This document shows, one piece after another, positions 55,987-64,000 of a DNA stretch of 64,000 bases. The translations under genes and the position numbers were made by a program. The first letter of the stretch is position 1. The number at the start of each line of letters is the position of its first letter. The stretch comes from Zychaea mexicana (taxonomy: Eukaryota; Mucoromycota; Mucoromycetes; Mucorales; Lichtheimiaceae): NCBI RefSeq assembly GCF_025766255.1, contig NW_026516730.1:1-64000 (forward strand), given 5' to 3'. Below the pieces are notes generated by a model, which saw only the letters and a program-made list of their open reading frames with translations, was not told the DNA's origin and made no database searches.

Positions 55987-58039
55987 AGTGCCTGACATAT
56001 GGATCATAAGCTTTCGTGTCGAATTCCATGTCTGTCGTCTGTTGTTACATCGTGGCTGTGCGAACATCTATATATACATGCATATACTTAGCGTTAATAG
56101 AGAGGATAAAATAATTGTCATTATATAGGTATGTTGCTTACTGTATTTGTATCGCTTCTTTCTCCGTATGAGGGTCATCAAATGATGTGTTTGACCATCC
56201 GAGATGTGTATTTTTCTTGATAACTTTCCATATAATGGAAAACGTCGCACATATACAGAAATTCTAACCATAATGGCCATTTTTGAAGATGACACGGCAG
56301 AATATTTTGTCGAAAGCTTATTCTCTTCTTTTTTTTATGCTACTTATCTTCCCAAGCATGAATTTTAGGTTTTAAGCTTTTACTCGCAAAGATTTAGGGA
56401 GCTGCAGCTCCTCATTATGGAGGAGCTGGGAGGGAGGGCTTCTTTCTACGTAATCGTACAGCGATTTATGCGCTGAGATTCATATACTATATTATATATA
56501 TCGGTGTAAGCTTAAATAGGGTATTTACATCCTTTTCCAAAAGAAACCATGAAGTTTCATACTAGGCAGTAGCACAGCAACAATTCGGTGCAAACTAGAC
56601 CGCATTTTCGATTACGTGCACATAAAGTGCGATAACTCCCAAATCACTCTGTCGAGCATACACGGTCACAGCGAGGAGTGAAAAAGCTGGTGCTGCTGAG
56701 GAAGTGTGAGTGCGTGAATGAAACTCTAGGTAGGGCCATTATCATGATAACTTTATCCATCCAAATTTCACAGCAGGAAAAAAAGGCACAGATGTAGACT
56801 TAAAAGGTCCAGCATTGTAGTTGCTGTAAAAAATATGACATCCCTAACAATTGCCGGGCCAGCTACTGCCGTATGATATGTCAGAAAATGAGTTGCTGAT
56901 GATTTGAAGACGATGTTATTTCTGGGTATATGTACTCAATCACTTTGCAAGACATTTTCCGACAGCCCTTGTTCGATGAACTCCTTAAAAACCATCAGGA
57001 ATCTGCAAGGAAAAGCTAGAACTGATAAACATGAGGCTCTTCTCTCACTTTTTATCACTCCATCTATATCTCTTATTACATCATGTTGCATTTGTTGACT
57101 GGAAAAGCTTGATGACTTCATTGACGCCGCCAACTCATTGTCACCATTATTTCAACATAAAGCCGATATTGTATAACAACGTATCATAATTGCTATTGAT
57201 ATAGCTGTTGTGTGGGAAAAAGAGATTTGAAACCATCCCTTACTTCGTACATTACTATGTACTTCGGCTTCGCTGCATACTTAAGCAATAACCACAGCAT
57301 CATTATTACAGCCCATTGCTATGTTGCATGAAAGAATTAGCGACAAAATTTTTGTTGTAGAAAAAATATCGCTTTGGCTTCTCGGACAAGACCAAAGAGA
57401 TGTTGCTTAAATTGCCAAACGCAATAGAAAATGTTTATTGTGTTACTGCACAAAATAAGAGATATATTTGCCAATGTAGTACGATGATGAATAAAAACGA
57501 TTATTATTATTATTATTATTATATTATTTCTCTAGTGATAAAACGAGAGATGAAAATGTTTGCCGTTGCCATATGAAAAATAAACATGTACGTTTTAGTT
57601 ATTGTCCAAGTAAAAGGGAGAAGGATGATGATGGTGCTATTGCGTTTCTTCAAACTTGTACTAAAAATAAATAAAGGGATCAGAAAAATAAGAAGGCGGG
57701 GGCATGATAGTATCAAAAGATGGGATGAGGTGCAAGCACGCTCACTGAGGATTGTGCGTGTAGATAGTGAGTGTGAGTGAATGCATAGAAGTATATATGA
57801 GAATAGCTAGTAGTAATTAACTTTTTTTTTGTTTGTAGATGTGAACGAAGGAAGAGCACAGTTTTGTGAGTGGGCTGGGGTGTAATTTTACTAAAAGTAT
57901 AACGGATGTGATGGGGGTAGTAGTAGAAGTTGTAAATGTCTTTGAAAGATTGATGCAACGAGAAGATATTAGGTGTGTGCGGTATGTACAAAAGATATTA
58001 GTGTTAAAAGAAAAAGGGAGGTCGAGAACGAGGAAAAGC
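55987..58039. other. Intergenic region upstream of the transcription-factor 3' end
   Basis: No gene I can support. An (att)n microsatellite lies at about 57498-57530. A frame at 56936-57133 (minus, MQHDVIRDIDGVIKSERR) is coding-like over 60 residues but has no family match or neighbouring exons. The last few hundred bases should hold the 3' UTR of the gene at 58040. Confidence 0.4.
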
Positions 58040-59390
58040 TTATAAGAAGAATTGCCAAGAGTCGGTCATGGATGTAGTTGGCATGCTCATGTTGGTCATT
58101 TGCTCAACTTGCAAGAACTGTTGCTGCTCTTGCTGTTGCTTCGTAAAGAAGAGTTGCTGTTGTTGCTGCTGTTGCTCTCGCAGTTGCTGTCGCTGCTCCT
58201 CCTCCTCCTGCTGCTGCTGCATCGAGAGCATAATCTGCTGTTCGATCGCCTTTTGCTGCTCCATGGTTCTTTGCTGACGCTTTTGAAGGAGAGCAATTTG
58301 CTGAGTATACGATTGCTGCGAGGGGACAACAGGAAGGAGAGTATTAGCTGCTGGAGGTGGTGGAGTGGCGGGCGAGCAAGGAGAGTAGGCAGTCGTCGAG
58401 GAAATTGAAGGGGATTGACCGAAGCCATCGTCCGAAGAAGAGCTGGGGTATGACATGGTGTTGTTGTTATTGTTGTTGGATGGAACGAAGGAGGTCATGT
58501 CATGCGTATTAGTTATAGTGACTGGATAGCAGGGCTGCTCGAAGAAGTTGCCAGCGGCAACGAGCGAATCTTGCTGCTCCATGGAGACGTATGGTTGCTG
58601 ATGCTGCTGATTCCATGACGACGATAAAGAAGAAGTAGGGCTTGACGACAAGGATGGTCCGCGGTATTCCATGTTGTCATACCATTCTGCATGCAACATC
58701 ACTATAAAGGCCGCGGTTTTAGTTATAAATATACCTTTTACTTAATTTGCAGAAGATGTTTATAATAAACTTACATTGTGGTTCCTGCTGCTGCTGCTGC
58801 TGATGCTCACTGCGAGGTTGGCGCTTCTTGTAAGGTCCACGCTTGATGCCCTTCCGTCGTTCTTTGCGAGGTGAGTCGACACAGGTGGCAGTGAGGCCGA
58901 GTTTGATACAGCGTTGACAGGCTCTTCCGTCGTCACACTTTTTGCATGCTTTTTGACAATTTACTACATTTGCGGAGATTTGTGTCAAGATCACGTAAGG
59001 AAATTTCGTTTGTGCAACACAAATTAACAAATTGTTGTTAAACTTACCACAGGCATTTTTCACTTGTTTTCTCTTGGGCTTCTTCTTTTGGGCATCCTTG
59101 CTGCTGTTGGTGTGGTTTGAAGGAGTGGCTGGAGCTGCTGGGATAACGGTTGTGGTGGTGGTGGTGGCTGCGGTGGGCATGGCGAGCTGATCTTCGAAGT
59201 AAGCGAGTGACTGTGATTGTTGAGAAGGAAGCTGATAGAAGTCGGAAAGATTGTGATGGGTGGTGTGCACAGACGTGGTGGTGGGTACAGAAAGCTGGTC
59301 TACAAACTGTTCTGATTGAGGATGGAACATTGGAGCACCGATCGGTAATGGCATGCTGTCGTATGAAGTAGTAGCAACGTTGAAGTCCAT
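58040..59390 (-). CDS. Zn2Cys6 (Gal4-type) transcription factor, Q-rich
   Basis: Nuclear DNA-binding regulator. Three exons join in phase: 59390-59048, 58963-58775, 58701-58040, with GT-AG introns of 84 bp (58964-59047) and 73 bp (58702-58774), giving 397 residues. The start is the ATG at 59390 (MDFNVATTSYDSMPLPIGAP). Residues 1-105 are Ser/Thr/Gln-rich. The Zn cluster spans the first splice: KNAC-VNCQKACKKC then DDGRACQRCIKLGLTATC, six Cys in the expected C-x2-C-x6-type spacing, followed by the basic linker RKERRKGIKRGPYKKRQPR. The C-terminal half is disordered with long Gln runs (LREQQQQQQQLFFTKQQQEQ), a likely activation or coiled-coil region. No fungal-specific TF middle homology domain is present. 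This cluster type (CxNCQKACKKCD) is common in Mucoromycota and basidiomycetes. The gene appears intact. The targets cannot be told from sequence. Confidence 0.9.
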
Positions 59391-59528
59391 GATGGGAGAT
59401 GTGCGTGTGTGTATCGATAAAAGCAGTGGTGGTGCTGGTAGTGGCGATAATATAGTGATAATAGAAGCGAGAAAAAATAAAGTAGAGAAAAAGCGATAAG
59501 TTTTGGTCTGACCGCTTGAGAAGCATTT

Positions 59529-59537
59529 CTTTTATAT
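59529..59537 (-). promoter_or_regulatory. TATA box of the Zn2Cys6 gene
   Basis: ATATAAAAG on the minus strand, about 140 bp upstream of the ATG at 59390. The intervening leader is purine/pyrimidine-skewed and contains GT repeats. Confidence 0.45.
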
Positions 59538-59639
59538 CAGTTGTCAATTTTCGCACACAGACGGTGATTGGCTTATCACGTTCTGTCGTTTCCCTACTTG
59601 GAAGATGCATCGTCATCAGGGCTGTCGTTACACTCATTT

Positions 59640-61501
59640 TTTAGAGCTTGCCTTCCTTAAGTGAATTTAAGGCACTCAAATCCGACAAGGCAAACCTTCA
59701 AAAACAACACTTTTTTGTTCTTTGCGCACACCCACCTTACCCCCTCCCCCAAACTCCTGGCTTTTGATGATCTGACGAACCTGTTGCAGAATTACGTGAT
59801 GGTAAGTGAATTTAATCCCGAAAATTGCTATTACTCCTGAGAGACAGAGAATAGAGGAAGCAGCAGCATAGTGAAAAGTGTTATAGGTGGTCTAATAGGC
59901 GGATCTTCATTTCTACCCTTTAAAAGCATAAGATTGGCTACAAGAATCAGTGCCGCATCGATAATAAAATAGACATGCCCAGGTGCATAGACATGCATAT
60001 TCATGGTCTTACCGGGATATCGGAGTGACGAGTGCAACTTTCCTCACTAAACAGGCCCTTCTAGGCTGCTGCTGCAATTTCCATCAGCTAGATAGCCCAC
60101 TTGACAACTCTGTCGCCGTAACAAACGGCTCCACCCGACTCTGCCACCTTCAGATACAACAAAACAACCTGTACAGACACCAAATAGGTATCGTTGCTGT
60201 CGATCTCGGCATTTGAACTGCTCTCATTTTCCCTGGTCTTGCTCTACAGACCCTATCCCGATTTCACTCGTTCTTTTGACTTTCCCTCCTCTCCCTCCTT
60301 TATCGTGGAATTTAACCAAAAATGCAGGTCATCGAATTTTGTCCTCCCCCCCCCCGAGAATTATACACATCTGTCCCTTATTATCCTTGCAGGCCGAAGG
60401 CGTCTATGCACTTTATGTTACACAAAGGTTGTCCATTTGCCACGTTTCCCTCTTTTTTGGCTGCATGATTGTCAACCTAGCAGCATCCTCATCTTCACTC
60501 CAAGTTTCTCACACACAGAATAATACCTGTGCCTATTAGTTTGTGCACGCTTACCCCTTATTGTGTTTCCTTTATTTGAAATGTGAGTTATTTTAACCTG
60601 GTGCAGATTTCCTTACTTGGCTTCAAACGTTATTTGTTCGAGGTGACGCTTACTAAAGCCGCCAGTATGTTTAGTCGTAGCTCGGGTGAAGGCCGCCTAA
60701 TTCCTTTCACTGCCACTGCATTGATTTGGCTATAAATGTTTATATTGCAAAGATATGTAATAATGAAGCGAAGAAAGAGTACATAGTTTCTATATTGCTA
60801 TATTGCCCGCATGATACTGCTGTCTCCTTTCTTCTACACCTTCTTGTTCCGCTCTTGCTTCCGATATGATGATGATGAAACCCAGCTTAACAAATACTTG
60901 TGCACTGGACGAGTCTAGACACTTTAGACCTTCAAGTCGGATGTACATGCGCGAGAGTAAAGAAGACGCAAAAAACCCGACAACAACAATTAGTTGTCGT
61001 CGGTTATCAAAGAAGTAGAATTAAAGCTGGATTATAAATATCTGCTTCACAATTTCATATAAAAAAGACAGGTAAGAGAAAAAAAAATAGAGTCGGATTT
61101 CTATTTCTTACTTCTTTACCTGCCCAAAGCTTTCCTTTTGGACGGCTAACATAGCTCAACGATAATAAGCTTTCTCAAGAGCCGATGTACAAGAAAGCAA
61201 GGAGGACTGGGAGTGGGTGGCTAATCATTTTATTTCTAACCTTGCTCTCAATCATTATGTCATAGGTAATGCTCCATCAGGGAAGATTTTCGATCGTACA
61301 TAGTACTTAGCCTCTAACACATACTGTACATGACACATATGCTATGCTAACATAATACTGTCTCGCCAAAAAGCTGAACATGCCTCGCATGTTATCCTGA
61401 TGTGCTATACATACACGCACAGGCTTACACATGTAGGCTAATTGTAGATTATCTAGTTTCATCACCGACAGCATTCCAAACACTATAGTAGACTAATAAT
61501 A

Positions 61502-61538
<37 letters not shown>

Positions 61539-64000
61539 GCAATTATACACTCCCGTTTGTCTTACCACCGCCGGCGAATACATCGTTACCATATAGTGAT
61601 GAGTATGAATGAAGGGGGTTGTGCGCAGAAGCAAGAAAGAGATAGTGACATAGCGGGTTTGGACTCTGAGAATATGGGGGCACTAGCAATTTTTTTTTGA
61701 GAGAATTGGGAGCAGCTAATGTTTGCTTAGAACCAGTAGAAATGCACACGTCAGAAACACGAGAGGGCACAATTAAGCGCCTGTATTGGGGGTTTGGGGG
61801 GCTGTTTATTCGAACGCTCAACACAACAAGGAGCAAAGAAAAAGATTGCCTTATTTTGGTGCTTAGGTGCTGCTACTGCTGTTGTTGTTGTCACCATTCT
61901 GCACTCGCTCTCACACATACATTTTTGGTATTAGCCAAAACTTCTGTCTTTGTCCGGATGAAATCATGTTGCGTAAGCGCCTGAAATGATGTGATCTTTT
62001 TCTGTTGTTTTTCCGTTCGCCTCCCTTTCCCCATCGGAGAAAAGCATGATCATAATGATCAGCGCATACAAATGCGCTGTGCAGCATCTAGAGTAGAACA
62101 TATGGAGCCAGAACGATGATGTAAGTAGCATAACGGGTAATCAGATGTTAAAGGCATCTATTCGTTCTAGTAGAAAAGTAGCACTAACAGGGAATGATGC
62201 ACATCAATTTTGGCATTGTTTATTTTGACGGGGGAATGGAGATCAATGTTCTAGATGGTGAAAAGACTGGTGTTCTTTCTCTAATTTTCTTCCCCACACA
62301 TGCATGTATGCCCGGTTACATCATATGCTTCTTTTTACGGTAATTGACTCTGTACAGCCTCATCTGCCCTCCCCCTTCACTCTTCCCTACTAAAATGAGT
62401 ACTGCTATATGTACGGGCGGGAAACCAAAAAGGCCTATCTCCTTATTACACATTCCTTTTGAGGCATCCAGTCCCCTTCAGTCGTAATACTTACAAAGCA
62501 CAGCAACAAAGTCTCTAATTGGTAATTGGACCAAGCAAACCTTTTTTTGAAAGGTAGTTCATTATTGTTTCTGTCGTTGGCCTTACCACAACAAACAATC
62601 ACATGTGTACTGCCCACTACTGAATATGCTACTATCCTGCGTTTGGTGATCCACACAAATGAATACTATCAAATATGCAAATATCATCTCCTTTTTTATC
62701 TGTCAGATTTTTCTCCCATGTTGAAGATATGTTTATGATGTAATAGCAATTACTTTCTTTCAAATGAGATAACCTCGAGAAGTTAGAACGAAGAAAGCAG
62801 CACTGACTTACAAAAAAATTTAACAGCTAGCTTCTTTTCGCTATAATGAAACCCAAATATCTGGAAAAAGCAATCGAAGGAGGGGTGTGCACGTGGCACA
62901 ATATACCGTACTTACATACACACATACACTACGTAATTGTCGTCGTCATCACCTCTTTTCAAAGTATAAACATAATAAACTTTGTTGCCATTCCTATTGA
63001 AGGTCAAAGAACTCGTGAATTGAATTTCATTTTGGTGATTTCCATGCTTACCACATAGAAACCGTAGAATCCGAGCGCCTTTTTATCCTTCTAATAGAAG
63101 TACCCTGTTTTCATTTCTTCAATTAAATGGGTGTGTATGTGCTAGTATTCTCTACAGAAGGTAGTACAATCTGCTGTCCTACCCTTGCCGTCTCCTTAAA
63201 AATAGTTTCTTTTATGAATAGCCACATAATTGCTGAAGACAAGCATCAGGTTGATGAATTTTTATCCAGAGTAACAACATGCTCTGTGTAGTACTTCTGG
63301 GGATGTCTGAACCCTCTGCCAAAAATGTCTCATCATATGCGGATGTAAAAAGCGGCGGCTAAATATTCTGGAGGAAGATGTACGAGAGTTTTAGTTCACT
63401 TTCTTAATTTTTGTACTACGCTGTGTACGACTGTAGAAGTAAAGAGCTACACTCCTGGATTGATTGGTCGTAATCAGACACATCAAAGCAGAGTCGCCGC
63501 TTGTTTTGATAACATTAAATGAACAGACATACCATGGCTTGGTAAGCAGTTTTCTTCAGTCAGATCAGGTTATCTAATAAACAAATGTACAAGACAATGG
63601 AGGGACTATCAATCCTTGGTCGTATCCACGTTGCACAAAGATCTTTGACGCCTAAAGATTACTACACTTCTGCACGACAGCTGATATACTCTGACTAAGG
63701 ATACTTGCAGAGCACGCGAGACAAGAAGTTTGAAGTTAAATATGCAGCTCTCCCTTGAGCTCCTACTCACCGCCATTATGTATAATCGATGTTTGTACCA
63801 TACCGCATACTATCACAACGATATGTAGTAACAGCGACATACAATGTCTTTTATAATGCTTTGATTTTTTGCTATAGCAACCATGCTCATTGCCACGCGA
63901 AAAAAAAAAGGGAAAACCGCCCTGTCTCCCTAATTGTGAGGGCTCACCGACATGGTTTGTTGCTGTCCAAGAATACTATCAGAGAAACTTAAGGATGATA
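59640..64000. other. Long intergenic region, no gene supported
   Basis: No frame here shows a protein-family signature or phase-consistent exons. Notable features are a C10-type run at about 60345-60355, a (ct)n microsatellite at about 61503-61538, and a partial hairpin (gacaggtaag against cttctttacctg) near 61065-61130. Frames at 60194-60539 come from pyrimidine-rich sequence. The region is probably upstream regulatory DNA of the transcription factor plus the flank of a gene beyond the window. Confidence 0.45.

Noticed and set aside
56936..57133. Minus-strand frame MQHDVIRDIDGVIKSERR
   Set aside because: Coding-like composition, but no neighbouring exon, start context or recognisable family. 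Listed only as intergenic content.
58052..58408. Leu- or Cys-rich plus-strand frames over the Gln-rich region
   Set aside because: CAG/CTG triplet bias of the antisense transcription-factor gene creates them.
60194..60539. Two overlapping 108-109-residue frames
   Set aside because: Pyrimidine-rich sequence with no splice context, no conserved motif and no codon bias.

Overview
The window reads as a transposon-rich stretch of a fungal nuclear genome, most likely early-diverging Mucoromycota (Mucorales type). The signs are short GT-AG introns (about 40-115 nt), Ty3/gypsy chromoviruses, and Harbinger-type and Tnp2-type DDE transposases of the Mucorales kind. A multi-copy lineage-type gene family, a eukaryotic Fanzor (TnpB-like) gene and a Gal4-type Zn cluster protein point the same way. 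All family calls come from motifs read by eye; no database search was possible. Only the transcription factor at the right end looks like an ordinary intact host gene. || 1-3702: the 3' part of a Tnp2/Plavaka-like transposase, then a tandem array of a 295-bp unit. Each unit carries a pol III-type tRNA-like cassette (A box-like, perfect B box, T-run); there are four full copies plus a truncated fifth. || 3703-15107: a chromodomain-bearing Ty3/gypsy element with two 416-bp LTRs. A complete Mutator-like element (MULE, 5,232 bp, 1.17-kb inverted repeats, perfect 9-bp target duplication) sits inside its reverse transcriptase. The host element has no target duplication: its 5' flank lies in the tRNA-like array and its 3' flank in a Harbinger transposase gene that is uncut elsewhere in the window. 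|| 15108-27330 ('copy X'): a segmental duplicate of 37932-44830 ('copy Y'). Copy X was changed by a second Ty3/gypsy element (17604-23090, minus strand), by a 2.2-kb inversion with one breakpoint inside that element's LTR, and by a 427-bp Harbinger-like insertion. A third partial copy ('Z') lies at 31050-32625, and a 0.28-kb piece is inverted at 32900-33178. The duplicated unit holds a truncated Harbinger transposase, a truncated N-terminal gene, a 40-residue coding-like minisatellite, several MITEs and a multi-exon gene whose C-terminus resembles a PD-(D/E)xK-type fold. || 27331-37900: a 1.4-kb TIR element, a LINE 3' fragment, a diverged paralogue of the multi-copy gene, a zinc-binding ORF remnant and the fuller Harbinger transposase, itself cut by a 739-bp TA-flanked element. 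|| 45286-50600: a Myb/SANT-like DNA-binding gene (minus) head to head with a roughly 17-exon Fanzor gene (plus). The Fanzor gene keeps RuvC-I (GVDPG) and RuvC-III (DRDKNAALNI) but has about four reading-frame lesions. It is the most notable system in the window. || 50943-55986: a decayed LINE (catalytic YADD changed to YAYD) and a 0.5-kb foldback element. || 58040-59390: a three-exon, Q-rich Zn2Cys6 transcription factor. The remaining 4.6 kb is non-coding as far as I can see. The intergenic stretches hold simple repeats but no RNA gene I could recognise.
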